64,000 nt of DNA from Symbiodinium natans (GCA_905221605.1 CAJNDS010002494.1:247501-311500), one strand, 5' to 3'. Numbered from the stretch's first letter, positions 10,658-22,675 are shown. Numbers and translations: made by a program. The notes: generated by a model from the sequence alone, not told the origin.

Positions 10658-13250
10658 ATGTCGGATTCCTCCTCTTCAGATTCGAGTTCCTCATCTGAAG
10701 AGAAGAAGAAAAAGAAGAAGAAGGACAAGAAGAAAGAGAAGAAGAAGAAGGACAAGAAGAAGGACAAGAAGAAAAAGAAGGACCCGGGAAGCGGGCACGC
10801 TTATGGCAATCTCCTCAGTGGATCTCAGTGGAGGGATACTTCTAGGGCTTGCAGCGCGGTAGGAGAAGGAGAAGAAAAAGAAGAAGGAAAAGAAGGACCC
10901 TTACTCGAAGACTGCTCAGGAGAAGGCCCGTTTAGAAGCCCAGCAGCGCCTCATGGGCATCGACACCAACAAAAAGCCCAAGAAGAAGAAAAAGAAGCCC
11001 CTCGGCAGATCCACACACGCTGTTTTGAAGCACAAGAACGACCCGCTGCTCACAAAACCTCATAAGTCCTACACCCAGGGGCATTTTCTCAGACAGTCGG
11101 GCCGGCAAGAGTTGCCGATGAAGGTCAGAACATGATCGCGCGAACTTTGATCCACCTCTGCTGCCCCAAAACCAGCAGAACCCTGAGGCCGAAATTCTCC
11201 TGCGGCTTAGGTTGGAACCTTTGGAAAGCCCTAACCTAGGTCGCAGAAAAAGTAGCCCCTAGAATGGCACAAAGGACCTCATATTCTCACATTACTCCCA
11301 CGTCGTGTTGTTGTGACTTTGGGTGTTCTGGAACTAGCTTTTGCCCTCTCCTAGACGCAGCCCGCCGCATGCACAGATGATAGGTGCATGCTGTTCGTGT
11401 CATCCTGGAAGATGAATCCTAAACCCTAAACCCTAAACCCTAAACCCTAAACCCTAAACCCTAAACTGTGGTGTCCCTTTTCACCGGAACTGGCAGACCC
11501 AGAGCCTCGCCCTCTTATGCCAGTGTGGGAGAGTCGGCAGCCTGAACCCCGAACCCAAACCCTGAACCCTCAACCCTGAACCCTCAACCCTCAACCTAAA
11601 CCCTGAACCCTAAACCCTAAACCCTAAACCCTAATCCCTAATCCCTAAACCCTAAACCCTAAACCCTAAACCAACCAACCTAAACCACCAGAGGAAGTCT
11701 TCCTCCTCGGAGTCCAGCGGCTCTGAGTCAGAGAAGGTACGGCAGATGCAGGCGAGTTGAGAAGTTGAGGGTTGCTGGGTTTAGGGTTGATAATGGGCTT
11801 TTGCTGGGTTTAGGGTTTAGGGTTTAGGGTTTAGGGTTTAGGGTTTGCACCTCAGAGAGCCCGGCTTCAAAAGGGTGCTGATCTGACAATGAGGGGCCCG
11901 TACGTGTGTAAAAGGCAGCAGTGTGGTTTGAAGATTTGGGGTTTAGGGTTTAGGGTTTAGGGTTTAGGGCTGCCGGTTGAATTGGTTGAACTTGTTGAGG
12001 CTCCAGATGCTGCAACGCACCGTGCATTTGAGACAAGCAGAAGCCTCTGGGACGGCCTATGCAAGGTTTCACTTTCTGAACAGCCACCTGGGCTCGGTGG
12101 CAGAATCGACGTTTGTGAAGACGGCCAGAGAGATAGCAAGCGCTCATTGTCAGGCCCCATCTGGTCTTGACAGTGGCAGCCTCACACCGAAAATCGAAAC
12201 GGTCCTGAAGGTAGTTGATACTGATATCGGGGTTTTCAGGTCATAAGACGGGTAATCATGCGCCAGGATCGCTTGGAGGATCAGACGCTGAAGCGGGAAG
12301 TGGAGCTCGCTGAGGAGGCTGAGAAGGCTGCAGAGCCAGTACCGGAGAAGTCATGGGAGGACACGCGCGGCCTGAAGAGCACGCCCCAAGAATGTCCAAA
12401 GTCTTTGAGGGCGCAAAAAAACCCACACAAACCCAGACGAACTTTGCTTATCGCTTGAAACTAATCATGCACAATGTACATTCAACGGGGCCCTAAACCC
12501 TAAACCCTAAACCCTTGGGTTCTCCTTTGAAGGGCCCGGGGGAGCGTAATGAGCTCGAGGAGATGACCTGGTCTGAGCGAGCGGCTGCTGCCGCGCAGAA
12601 GGCGGAGGCAGAGGCGATCTGGAAAGGCCCCCGCGACGCAGAGGGACAATGTGTAGGGGCTTAGGGTTTAGGGTTTAGGGTGTTTAGGGTTTAGGGTTTA
12701 GGGTGGTTCCGGCAACGTGCACAGAGCCCGGATGCAAAAAGTGTTTAGGGTTTAAGGGGGGGGGGGGGGGCTTAGGTTTTTCATAGGGCTTGGGGCTTAG
12801 GAATCCCCATCCGTGCACTGTTGAGGGTGTTCTTTGTGCTTCGAGCAGTTGTCCTTACGTCCTTTCTCCGGCGGGATGCCTGTGTTCTGACTGTGGATGA
12901 TGCAGAAGGGCTTCGGACTTTTTTTTTTATATTTATTATTATTATTATTATTATTATTTATTGATTTTTTATTATTTTTTTTTTTGGGGGGGGGGGGGGC
13001 TGCTAAGCCTTCATAAGAATACGCGCTTTATTATAGATACATTTTATACATTTATACATATATGTATACATTTTTTCGTGCGAACACTTTCAAGAAGCAG
13101 GTGCATCGAAAGCCGACGCTCGGAGAGTGGCTGCCCGGGCGAGTGACGAAGTGCTGCTGAAAGCGGCGGATGACGGCTTCGTGCAAACGCTGCCGCAGCC
13201 GGGCCCTCGGGGACTCGTTCACCTTGGAATCAGTCCGAAGGAAACCGCGG
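10658..13250 (+). CDS. Large split gene, N-terminal exons (Ser/Lys-rich start)
   Basis: Exons 10658-10780, 10863-10993, 11694-11736, 12240-12368, 12533-12650 and 13101-about 13250 join in frame. The ATG at 10658 begins MSDSSSSDSSSSSEE followed by a long Lys/Asp/Glu run, then DPYSKTAQEKARLEAQQRL, SSSSESSGSESEKVIRR, RLEDQTLKREVELAEEAEKA, NELEEMTWSERAAAAAQKAE and ARRVAARASDEVLLKAAD. The protein start is highly charged and predicted disordered, then helical; Lys-rich runs could act as nuclear localisation signals. No family was recognised. Donors are GA, GA, GT, GG/GC (GGCC is duplicated) and GT. Introns 11737-12239 and 12651-13100 carry TTTAGGG tracts. The shared reading phase across six exons is the main support. 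Confidence 0.6.
11416..11680. repeat. CCCTAAA tracts with CCCTGAA variants
   Basis: Interstitial telomere-type repeat (11416-11466 and 11545-11675) with degenerate CCCTGAA and CCCTCAA units, lying in the intron 10994-11693. Confidence 0.9.
12919..13002. repeat. T-rich, (TTA)n and poly-G tracts
   Basis: A T run, TTA trinucleotides and a G run of about 14 lie in the intron between 12650 and 13101. Confidence 0.9.
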
Positions 13251-13544
13251 TGGAATCCTGAGGTTCAGTTTGGGGCTGGGGATTGGCGTTCAGTATCAGT
13301 CCTGGCCCCACAGAGCCAGAGCAGTCGTGGCGCAACCGTCTGTGTCACGTTGCATGTATCCGAGGCGGGCCAGGTTCAACGCCGCCACAGGGACGGTCTC
13401 TCGCGGCGGATAGCATGGCAGGATTGTAGGCGATGCTTCGAGCAGAAGCAGAAGTAGCCCGCGACACCACCCAAGGAGCCCATTGCTTTGGTGAAGGACT
13501 TTTATTTGCATTCAAGGCAAAGAGCCTTCTACCACATTCCTCCA

Positions 13545-13775
13545 TCCCTAAACCCTAAACCCTAAACCCTAAACCCTGTGGCAAAAAAAAAACCTCTAAA
13601 CCCTATTACACCCTAAACCCTAAACCCTAAACCCTAAACCCTAAACCCTGAACCCTGAACCCTGAACCCTGAACCCTGAACCCTAAACCCTAAACCCTAA
13701 CCCTAAACTCTGCAGTGTGGCTTGTCTGCTTGCCGGGTGGCAAAAAAAACCCTAAACTCTAAACCCTAAGCTCAC
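13545..13775. repeat. CCCTAAA telomere-type tracts
   Basis: Blocks at about 13547-13577 and 13610-13710, with CCCTGAA variants, are separated by GTGGCAAAAAAAAA-type A-rich joints. The same G-rich/A-run joint precedes other tracts (13738, 41268, 48656). Confidence 0.9.
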
Positions 13776-13799
13776 TGGGCTCTTTGGGAGCCGAAGCAG

Positions 13800-13900
13800 A
13801 AGCAGCCCAAAGAAGTGGCCCACCGAAGGCTCTCGTGCCACGAGCGTCTGGGGAGCCTGGCAGAGCAATCGCTTGTGGGCAAAAAGGGGGACAGCCAGGG
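13800..13900 (+). CDS. Candidate exon of the large gene
   Basis: The frame reads KEVAHRRLSCHERLGSLAEQ, protein-like in composition and GC-rich between two telomere-type tracts. Neither splice boundary could be closed. Confidence 0.35.
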
Positions 13901-14538
13901 CCTATTGGGGTTTAGGGTTTAGGGTTTGGGGTTTGGGGTTTAGGGTTTAGGGCCTAGTGCGTCCTCAACACGCAGAAGGAATGGACAGACTCTTGAATCC
14001 CGACCCCAAAATAACCCCCACTCGAGGATCATGAACACTCTGAGAAATTCCGCTACTCCGCCAGTGATTTGGTTCAAGGTTCACGATAGGTTGCAGAGGT
14101 TCCGCACCTTTTACAGCCTAAAATTCGCCCCAAACATGGCCGAGGCAGGGTCGTGTTCGCTATGCAGGGTTTGGGTTTACAAAATGGTTTCGGAGCCATT
14201 TATGGGCCCCTTTTCGGTTTTGAGGGTTGGGCTGGGCTCATGCGTCCAGCGTTTTTGCTAGCTTCTTGCTCTGGGGCCTAGGGTACCCAGTTGTGCTTGG
14301 CTGATAGGGAGGTCCATCTTCCTGAAGAAGCATGCTGGAGGGGCCTGGTCAACCTGGATTCGTCTCAGCGTACAACTGAAGCGTGCTCAAACATGCAAAG
14401 GATGCGAAGTGTTGAATGCCCAAACCCAAAAAACGCATGCCTCGACCAGGCTTTCAAAGCGCGCTTTGATGCAGCTTCTTGGTGCTTGTTTGTATTTGTT
14501 TGGGTTGGGGGGGGGGGGGGGCTTGCTGGAGTCCACTT

Positions 14539-14630
14539 ATGGGTGGATACAAGTAGGGTTGTATGTGTGGTAGCTATACTTATATCACCATGTCATGGGT
14601 ATGGCTTACCCTACTTACATCTACCCATGG
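14539..14630. mobile_element. TIR element, ATGGGTGGATACAAGTAGGGT arms (single copy)
   Basis: The left arm ATGGGTGGA-AAGTAGGGT and right arm ACCCTACTT-TCTACCCAT are inverted repeats around a short centre. A second inverted repeat (AAGGGTAATTAAA / CCCTTAATTAAAC) lies just downstream at about 14638-14740. Confidence 0.65.
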
Positions 14631-14782
14631 GATTAAATCTAAGGGTAATTAAATGATGCAGAAATGAAGAACCCTCATATACCCGTATATACCCCGTAAA
14701 GCCCAAGGGCCCGTATCCTCAGAACCCTTAATTAAACAAGCTCAGGGACCAAATTAAGGGACCATGTAACTTCCCTCAGACA

Positions 14783-15085
14783 CCCTAAACCCTAAACCCT
14801 AAACCGCCTAAACCCTATAACCCTATAACCCTATAAACCCTATAACCCTATAACCCTATAAACCCCTATAAACCCTATAAACCCCATAAACCCTATAAGC
14901 CTAGAACCCAGAACCCTATAACCCTAAATCCTAAACCCTACAACCCTATAAACCCTATAACCCTGTAACCCTATACCCCTAGAACCCTAGAACCCTAGAA
15001 CCCTAGAACCCTAGAACCCTAGAACCCTAGAACCCTAAACCCTAAATCCTAAACCCTAAACCCTAAACCCTATAACCCTAAACCC
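14783..15085. repeat. 300-bp degenerate telomere-type array (CCCTAAA, CCCTATAAA, CCCTAGAA)
   Basis: The longest telomere-like array in the window. Exact CCCTAAA units flank blocks of CCCTATAA(A) and a run of CCCTAGAA units, so variants have been amplified locally rather than scattered at random. Confidence 0.95.
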
Positions 15086-15122
15086 TTGTCCGGCCCTTTT
15101 CGTAGATCTCATCGACTCTGAG

Positions 15123-15706
15123 GCCTTGGAGGAGCTCAACTTCGGGCAGCGCTGCCACAAGCTGGCCCAGCTCGGAAAGGACCTGGGGTTTAGGGTTTTG
15201 GGTTCAGGGTTCAGGGTTCAGGGTTCAGGGTTCAGGGTTCAGGGTTAGGGTTTGGGGTTTAGGGTTTAGGGTCTAGGCTGGCGTGTCAGCCAGCAGAGCT
15301 GATCAAGCTGTACCGGCAGCTGTTTTTCTGGCATTCCCCACCCAGCCCAGATGAAAAAAAGGTCTAGGCTCTGCTTGGCATAGGTACCCGTCGAGTGTTA
15401 GGGAAGCACGGTAGTTGCTTGGAGGTTCATGGGTAGCTAGAAGCAGGGCTGCAAATGCCTTGAATATGGGTACAGTTACTACAGTGTTACCACCCAAATC
15501 CTGCATCCTAAACCCTATAAACGCCCATGCACCCTTGCGTAGCAAGACCCTGGGATGGGGTGGCAGGGGGAGAGAGAGAGGAACCCCATGAACCTCCAAG
15601 TGGGCCCTTGCCTAATCCCTAAACCCTAAAGCGTTGGCAAAGGACATCAAGGCCGCGCAGCCGGCGAATGTCCAGGACTGGGGGCACCCGGAGCTGATCT
15701 TCGGAA
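15123..15706 (+). CDS. Large gene, exons 15123-15169, 15277-15323 and 15632-15706
   Basis: ALEELNFGQRCHKLAQ joins LACQPAELIKLYRQLF in frame via a GC donor (GCT-GG duplicated), removing a 107-bp intron made largely of TTTAGGG/TTCAGGG repeat. A third exon reads DIKAAQPANVQDWGHPELIF; its left boundary is not closed. The first exon could extend upstream to 15106 (LIDSEALEEL). The peptide is helical in character, with no family recognised. Confidence 0.6.
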
Positions 15707-15714
15707 GTACTTCT

Positions 15715-15810
15715 TTTGGGTGTACGAAACAGGGGGGGGGACCCCCAATATATAGATCCCCAAATAGTAGGGGATTGTCAGAAGGACCCCAATAAGGTAC
15801 CCTGACCCCC
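15715..15810. mobile_element. Family C TIR element, copy 2
   Basis: TTGGGTGTACGAAACAGGG-GACCCCC at the left and CCTGACCCCC at the right, with internal CCCCAAATAGTAGGGGATTG as in copies at 39404 and 50562. ACTTCT stands on both sides as a target duplication. Confidence 0.75.
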
Positions 15811-16350
15811 ACTTCTCAACCGATAGCCGCCAATGAGCTCGCAGAGCCTTCTACTTGTGCGACTTCAACTTAGCAAGCGATGCGGGCTCTAGATCTGATA
15901 TCTAGACCCCCCCCCACCCACCACGCTGTGACACCATTTCCCAACGAGCCTGTGACACAACCCTTCCAAAACATCCAAAAGACGACACGGCCCCCAACAC
16001 TTCTCACCCTGCATCATATGATCCCAAATCAAACGCAACCTTCCCAAAAAGCAACAGCCAAGGCCACCCAATAATTCCTCACCGATTTCACAAAATTGTA
16101 GTCACACGACTGTTATGTATGGTAGGTCGAAATCTCCATGCGCAAAACATGTGTGCACAGGCCCTGTAGGCCCTACAAGCCACCTTGAAGCTTTCGGAGA
16201 CGATGCCATGGCCAGGCCATCCTCGACAGTTTCATGCCGGAGTCCAAGACAACGGGCCCGGTTGAGGTGCGATTTGCTGATTTTGGGATGGGTTTTGTGT
16301 TTTTTTGGTTTAGGGTTTGCACAGTGCCCAACAATTGCCAGAATAACAAT

Positions 16351-16484
16351 CGTCATAGTAATCATCATAACCTTAGTGACAATTTGAATGGCAAGAGTAT
16401 TGAAAGGGGGTGCGATGACCATAAATCGTCAGAGTAATCATCATAACCTTAGTGATAATTTGCATGGCAAGAGTATTGAAAGGG
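16351..16484. repeat. Pair of about 57-bp direct repeats
   Basis: CGTCATAGTAATCATCATAA through GGCAAGAGTATTGAAAGGG occurs at about 16351-16409 and again at 16427-16484 with few differences. It lies in a long gap between exons. Confidence 0.85.
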
Positions 16485-16560
16485 CTGTGCACAGGTTCCT
16501 GCATGGTTCTGTCAGGCCCTAGAGCCGAAACCGAAACCCTAAACCAGACCAGTCCCGCAG

Positions 16561-16925
16561 GCATTCGCAGAAAAGGCGAGGCTCATCGTGGCAAAGACGG
16601 CGGGCTGCGCAGGACGCGCCCCCAAACGCGGGAAGCACGGGGGGGTGGGGGGGAAGGGATTCTCTAAGTAGGGGTCCTTAGGGGAGGCTTCCAAGTTCTA
16701 AGGGAAAGCAGCAGCTTGAAAACGGCCCACACTCCTTTGTGCCTGAAACCCCAACTCCTAAGCCCTAAACCCATTAAACCCTCAACCCTAAACCCTTTTT
16801 ACGCAAGGCTATGCCAAGAAGTTGCTGGACTCGCCCTCCAAGACCGTCGGCTTCTCCGCCGCGACCGAGGGCCTCCTGAATCTCGAGGATGCCAGGGCCG
16901 CCTTCCTGTCTAGCGCCCTGGCGAG
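16561..16925 (+). CDS. Large gene, exons 16561-16603 and 16808-16925
   Basis: AFAEKARLIVAKTAG joins YAKKLLDSPSKTVGFSAATE in frame by a GC-AG intron with GCT duplicated. The second exon continues GLLNLEDARAAFLSSALAR. It ends at GTGTAGGGTTTAGGG, where a telomere-type tract starts inside the donor. Confidence 0.65.
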
Positions 16926-17541
16926 GTGTAGGGTTTAGGGTTTAGGGTTTAGGGTTTCGGGTTTAGGGTTGAACCCTATATGATCCCCTAAGACCCCGAA
17001 AAAGCCCTGATCCTCCTAAGCCCTATAAGCCCTGAACCCTACTTGATCCTCTAAGATCCTGAGAAAAAAAAGACCCTAAACTTCCCGGAGCCCTAGACGA
17101 TCCATAAGAAGAACCCTACTTGCAGCATCTCCAGAAGACTACGAGGTAAGCTGTGAGTTCTGGCCCCCTTCACTAGAACCTACTTGTAGGACTTAGGGGG
17201 CTTCTGAGTACAGTGAGAATTTAAGCCTCCAAACCCTAAACCCTAAACCCTAAACCCTAAACCCCAAGCAGAGGAAGTAAGGAATCAGGGGCTCAGGCGG
17301 TAGGCTTTGGGATGGAGTTCTTCAGATTCTGGTTGCTTGGGTTTAGGGTTTCAAGGGCTGAGGGTTTAAGCAAGAAGGGGGTGTAGGGTTTAAGGGTTTA
17401 GGGTTCGTTTGCCAGCTCTTCTGTGGCGACTTAGAAGTTAGGGTTTCCGGGGTTGTCTAGGGCCATTGCGAGCTAGCGCCTTTCGGTAGATTTTGATCTG
17501 ATGTGCAGATCGAAGCTTTTTCTCTCCGATGTCTCTCCGAG

Positions 17542-17637
17542 GTGACACCAGTCGCAAGATGAAGAAGTTCCTGCTGAAGTGCGATGCCCTGAAATCCGAC
17601 AAGGAGGTGCTGGAGCATGCCTTTGAGCTCTTCGGCC
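17542..17637 (+). CDS. Large gene, exon
   Basis: DTSRKMKKFLLKCDALKSDK then EVLEHAFELFG. It is helix-rich and follows an AG-G acceptor. It reads well, but the phase of neighbouring exons does not close. Confidence 0.5.
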
Positions 17638-18244
17638 GGGGGCCCCGGATAGATAGAAGCAGACAGCTGCCGCGCCCTGCTCTTCCCCATAGTTCTTGGC
17701 TCAATACTCATTCAGTGAGCAGGGGAGGTTTTTCCCTTCCTCGCTTTTGGCACAGGGGCGCTTATGGGCCAAAGCCCGAACGCATTGAAATCTTATGAGG
17801 CCCAACCACAGGTCATTGGCTGCAACTGGAAACTTGACAATACCTATTACTTCTAGCACTCGAAGTGGGAGGCGAATAGCAGGAATTACAACAATTCTTG
17901 GTAGCAGAGAGCATGGCTACCTTGGTTTCTTCGTTCAAAAGCCGGGCTTGGTCGAAAGGATACCAGGGGCACAGGGCTGCAAACACGTGGGGCAGCCAGG
18001 CAGTCTGAGAAGTTACTGCCCTAAACCCGAAACCCCAAGCCCCAAACCCCGAACCCTGAACCCTAAACCCTACACCCTACACCCTACACTACCCTAAACC
18101 CTGCAGTGCAGTCGCGCTCAGTTGCTCAGACAGAGAGACAGCACCGAGTAAACCCTGAGGCGCCAAGGACAAGGAGATGTTTTGGCCACTCCTCGCTCGA
18201 GCGGAAAGCGAGGAGAGCTTCAATCGTCAGCCCACTGAAACCAC

Positions 18245-18350
18245 ATGGGGGTTTACGAAAACAGGGTTTAGGGTTTAAGTAGGGTTTAGGGTTTAGGGAC
18301 CCCTAAAATAGACCCCCCAAATAGTAGGCCCCCCTAACATCGCAAACCCC
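18245..18350. mobile_element. Family C TIR element, copy 3, interrupted by TTTAGGG repeat
   Basis: ATGGGGGTTTACGAAAACAGGG begins as in copy 4, then a TTTAGGG tract, then GGGACCCCTAAAATAGACCCCCCAAATAGTAGG, followed by CGCAAACCCC. Confidence 0.65.
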
Positions 18351-18378
18351 TGTAGAATGGCTGACACTTCGTCAAGAG

Positions 18379-18502
18379 GCCGCAAAAAATGGAGTCTTCG
18401 TCTCAAGAGTGTCTGCGGCAGGATCTGCTCATGGAATACCTGGAGGACGACAAGCCCATGCACGACTGGCTCAGCGGGAAGACTCAGGACAAGGCCGCGA
18501 AG
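18379..18502 (+). CDS. Large gene, exon
   Basis: The frame gives KMESSSQECLRQDLLMEYLE then DDKPMHDWLSGKTQDKAAK. GGCCG occurs both at the end of the previous exon (17637) and at this exon's start, as expected for the duplication rule. Joining there puts this exon out of frame, however, so another small exon or a sequence error near the A run is likely. Confidence 0.5.
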
Positions 18503-18771
18503 GGAGAAAGGGAAGGATCCTGACAGAGAGTAAGGGAAATTCAAAAGAAGCGGACAGGATCAATGAATCGACTCCGCGATTTGCGGGGCGTGCCGGGCAG
18601 AGGGCGGGAACACCGCAGAGTAAATCACAGGGCTGAACCACTGGAGCATGGCAGTGCTAGGTACGAATTTGTACCTGGATTCCTCTGCCACCCCCCCCCC
18701 ACCCCTCACCCCCCCAAAAAAAACAACAAGAATGGCAAGATGGGCGAGACGGACGAAGGGAGGTTCCTCGA

Positions 18772-18911
18772 GATGTGCTCGAGAAAAATTCCGAGAGAAA
18801 GTTCCATAAAGGGGGGAGGGACGCCTTGCAACAGGTGCCAGGGCTGCCACAGCTCGCCCAGCGCTTCCCCGCATTCATGGTGAAGATGGTGACCAGCGGG
18901 GTGCTGAAGTG
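18772..18911 (+). CDS. Large gene, exon
   Basis: VPGLPQLAQRFPAFMVKMVT and SGVLK follow an AG-G acceptor at 18833; the frame is open back to about 18772. No family was recognised. Confidence 0.45.
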
Positions 18912-19166
18912 GCGATGGCACCTGGGACATCAGCACTTGTGTTTTTTCAAAAGATGTGGCGCGTAGTGGGGACCGTGGGACATTCAGGCCGTTTGAAGAG
19001 TGGCAAACAGCTGAGGTACTGGGTCAAGGAGATTTTGGAGAAGGCGGCAGCCTCAGGAACAGTTTTCCCATTATTTGTTTACATTTGCATCAACACGTAG
19101 CAACGTAGCACACAAGCTCTGTGAGCAAGGCTTTGGCCGCCAAACCTTGTTGCACAGAATAAACCA

Positions 19167-19230
19167 TTGGGATGTTCCCCCTTGTACTAACCTATTAAGG
19201 ACTATTAGTATAAGGGAGGAACATCCGAAA
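19167..19230. mobile_element. Family B TIR element, copy 2 (short form)
   Basis: TTGGGATGTTCCCCCTT and AAGGGAGGAACATCCGAA flank only about 30 bases. It is an internally shortened copy. Confidence 0.75.
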
Positions 19231-19353
19231 TCGTGCATTCTGTACAATTTCTACTAAAATATCCAGTAATACACAATTATCCTGAACAATATACAGTTAT
19301 ATACTTTTTTCTACAGAAATATTCAATAGAAAAGGAATATAGAATCCGTGCAG

Positions 19354-20418
19354 CGACGCCAGGATCCCATGATGGTGCTGCGCGCCGTGATCGTCGACGG
19401 CCATGAGCAGGGTTCGGGGCCAAAGACCGGCTATGCCCCGAAGTCCAAGAACCAGGACCGCCGGGTTGGGGTTTGGGGTTTAGGGTTTAGGGTTTAGCGT
19501 CCCTTCTTGGACTCGAGATTTGTTAGGGGAGCCCGGTACTGTTGCACCTGCTATCGTGCGTGGGGCCCCCAGCGATGGGGATGTAGCAGCGCGCTTGAAC
19601 CAAACACGGGCCTACGCTTGATTCCCTCTGGCCCACGCATTCTTTCACAGAGCTGCGCAGCTCAGAGGCTATGCTCTAGCTTTGTTGTCACACACACATA
19701 TTGCGTCTTCCAAACTCATCGATGCAAGCCACGGCTCGTGCTGAAAGCCTAAGGCGCTCAACACGAAAACAAATCGCAGGCAAGCCGAAACCCCCCCCCC
19801 AAAACCTTCCAGAACCCTTACTTGAACAGCCCTTCTTTACCAGGGCTTCTACTCCACCCTGGCCCACTGGGGCTGGCGACGGCAGCCCGACGTGAATGGC
19901 TCACATGTTTGGTTGAGGTTTTGTCCGAGTTGGGCTCCAAAAACCTGTCAAAGCCGAAGACTGTTGAGCTTCCCTGTTTGTTTTAAAGACCCTGAACCTT
20001 AAAGAACCTGAGTCAAGGGCTCCCTAAACGTCAACCCTGAACCCTAAACCCTAAGCCCTAAACCCTAAACCCTAAACCCAATATAAACGGCCCTAAACCC
20101 TAAACCGTAGAGCCCTGGACATGATTGTGCTTGGACTGGCCGGCTCTGCTGATTGACATTTTTTTTGCGAATCTTCCATGTTTGGGCCGTTACCTGCTTT
20201 TCAGTATGAGTGTTTCGGACAATGGGCCACCCGTCTGGTCTGAATGGTTCGATTGCTAGCCCTGTAGCTCCAAACCCTGAACCCTGAACCCTGAACCCTG
20301 AACCCTAAACCCTAAACCCTAACCCTAAACCTCCAGGCAGCCCGACATGATGTTGAAAATCGTGGCGGAGTTGACCGCGCCAGGTGGCAGCAGGAGCCGC
20401 GGCGGAAGGAGTTCGTAA
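19354..20418 (+). CDS. Large gene, exons 19354-about 19463 and 20337-about 20418
   Basis: DPMMVLRAVIVDGHEQGSGP and KTGYAPKSKNQDRR form one exon. The second exon has two plausible frames: PDMMLKIVAELTAPGG, or DRARWQQEPRRKEFV one base over. In the first frame it can join 22155 in frame through a GC donor (GGRTSQSDLGLP). The splice between the two exons is unresolved. Confidence 0.45.
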
Positions 20419-20937
20419 GCCAGGAAAGCCACAGAGGGGGATCAGGTTCGGGTTTGGGGTTTAGGGTTTAGGGTTTAGGGCTTCTAAATGCTGGTCCCAT
20501 CTTACACCCTGAACCCTACAGTAAATCCCTAATGACTCTCTGGGAGACCCAGGGTTATGATACACGAAAGGCGGATGCAGATGCGCCAGCTTCATGACGA
20601 AAGAAGATCGAAGACACAACCTTTAGGGTTTAGGGTTTTGGGTTTTGGGTTTAGGGTTTAGGGCTAAACCTCACAATCCTCAACCCCTATTAGACCTCCG
20701 TGCCACGCTTGAAGACCGACGTGAAAAGAACCCTTAGTCCATGTGTTCGTCACTGAGGGCGCCAACTGGCACTTTCCGGAGCAAGGGCCGTGGCAAGGGC
20801 ATGGTTTTCATGCAAGGCCATGAGGGGCGGGTCTTGGGAAGTCTGCGATTTGGGGCCTGGGGGCTGCTCCGACCGACTTCGGGATCAAGGATTGAGAGGT
20901 TGGCAGGGTTTGGCTGGGGAGGATTGAGCACGAAGAG

Positions 20938-21320
20938 GACGGAAAGAAAGAAAGGAAGGACAAAACAGAGACGAAAAAAAGAAAGAAAGGAAGAGAGAGA
21001 AAGAGAAAGGAATAGCTTTTCCATCCGAACCCGTCGCGTAGCGATGTCAGATAAGCTGCGGTCATAATTCAGGCGGCCTCAAAACACACCATATCTGTAG
21101 ACCCATCGGGGAAAACCAAAAGAGTCCCGTGGGGAGACATGTTTTTTACCGCAGCCTTATCGAAAGGTGGGAGATGTCCATGGTTAGACTTTGTTCGCCT
21201 TTGCGCTGGAAGGAAGGCAGGAAGAAAGGAATGCTGAGAGAAAGAGAGGGAAAGCAAGAGAAAGGAAGAAAGAAAATAAGAAGCAACAAAAAAACAAAAG
21301 CAGGAAGCAGGAGAAAAGAA
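20938..21320. repeat. Two polypurine (GAAA/GGAA) tracts
   Basis: 20938-21014 and 21208-21318 are almost pure A/G on the + strand. The second is followed by CATTGTGTTGGCAACTTGGGGGG, part of a dispersed repeat also at 21417 and twice near 51617-51755. Confidence 0.85.
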
Positions 21321-21499
21321 AGAAGCATTGTGTTGGCAACTTGGGGGGGGCGGGGCTCCCCCCCGAAGGGAACTTAACTTGCCTTAGAGACATCGGAATC
21401 CTTCCCAAACCCGTCAGGCGAGCATTGTGTTTGCAACTGGGGGAGAGGACTTGCGTGAGATTTCAGCAGGAGCCCCCCCCCCCCCCTTTTTAACTTCAA

Positions 21500-21980
21500 G
21501 CCCTATGAACATTCATAGGGGGTCCTATTAAAGATGGAGGGAGCCGGGGCTTTCCTGGGAAAACCAAGCGAAGAGACCCCCCAAAAAAGCATGCATTTCG
21601 ATTCGAGGCTCTAGGGCTCGTATTAAAAATAACGCGAGCCCCACGCAAACTAGTAGGGATCTTAAAAAAGCAGAGGCAACAACATTTTCCCTAGACAAAA
21701 CCAAGCAAGAACATCGACCATGCAAATTAGTAGGGGTCTTCATAAAAAGAACAGATGCAGTAGAGTTTTTCTAGGAAGAAACTTATTCAGATACAAAGGC
21801 ATAGATGTTTTCCAGGGAAACCAAAGAAATTAACCAGACTAACGTGAGTCCCAGGCAAATTCATACAAATCCTACTAAACAGAGGCAATCGAAGTGTTCC
21901 TAGGAACAAGCAGTTAAATACAGAGGCAGTAGAGCTTTTGGGAAAACCAAGTTCAAGGAAACTAACCAAATGAATGCTGG
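21500..21980. repeat. Degenerate tandem repeat of about 100 bp
   Basis: Recurring pieces such as GCAAATTAGTAGGG, ACAGAGGCAGTAGAG and GGAAAACCAAG alternate four or five times with A-rich joints. It is unlike the GC-rich exons around it, and no open frame is shared by the units. Confidence 0.6.
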
Positions 21981-22154
21981 GGGGCCCCGAAGTGAAGCGG
22001 GGCGCAACGGTAAACACGAAGCCGCCCGGATTCCGGCACCAATCTCGGGGTCGGACAAAGTTCGTATTCCCTTATGGTCCCTTTGTAAGTAGACGATAAT
22101 AACCCCCAAACCCTATTCTAATTCTTAAGGCCCCTATATCAGCTGCCCCTGCAG

Positions 22155-22299
22155 GCCGCACGTCTCAGTCGGATCTTGGCCTCCCTGGTTATGAGCAAGT
22201 GCAGCGGCTGGCCACCGAGCTCATGAACGTGACCTCCACACGCAACGCCCTCACCAAGAACAAGAAGATCGCGATGCTCATGAAGCTGCTTCCTGAGCG
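22155..22299 (+). CDS. Large gene, exon
   Basis: TSQSDLGLPGYEQVQRLATE and LMNVTSTRNALTKNKKIAML then MKLLPE. It follows an AG-G acceptor and is strongly protein-like and helical. It is out of phase with the next exon (22676) by any donor I could find. Confidence 0.65.
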
Positions 22300-22675
22300 A
22301 TTTTTTGCTTCTGCAAAAAAAGCTCTATAGTGTCAGATGACGAGCCAGTGTGTTGCTAACGCCATGCCCACTACGAGCTGCTGAGCCAAGGATCTGGGAC
22401 ACCCTCCCCGCAACTCATAAGGTGGCCAAAGTTGCGCACATGCGCCTCGGTTCAGAGAGAGATCCATCTGCTTGAATTTTTGGGGCCATTTTAAAGGACC
22501 ACTCCCCTAACATGAGCACCTCCTCACCCCTTCAAAACAGACCCTCATAGAACTCTTGAGAATAAACCCTAGAAGGTGTTGGGGTTGGGGGTTTCGAGTT
22601 TTTGTTTGGGGAGATTGTTTTTTTTGTTGGGGAGGGGGGGAGGGGAGCGGTGAGGGGCTTTCATTGGCCTTGCAG

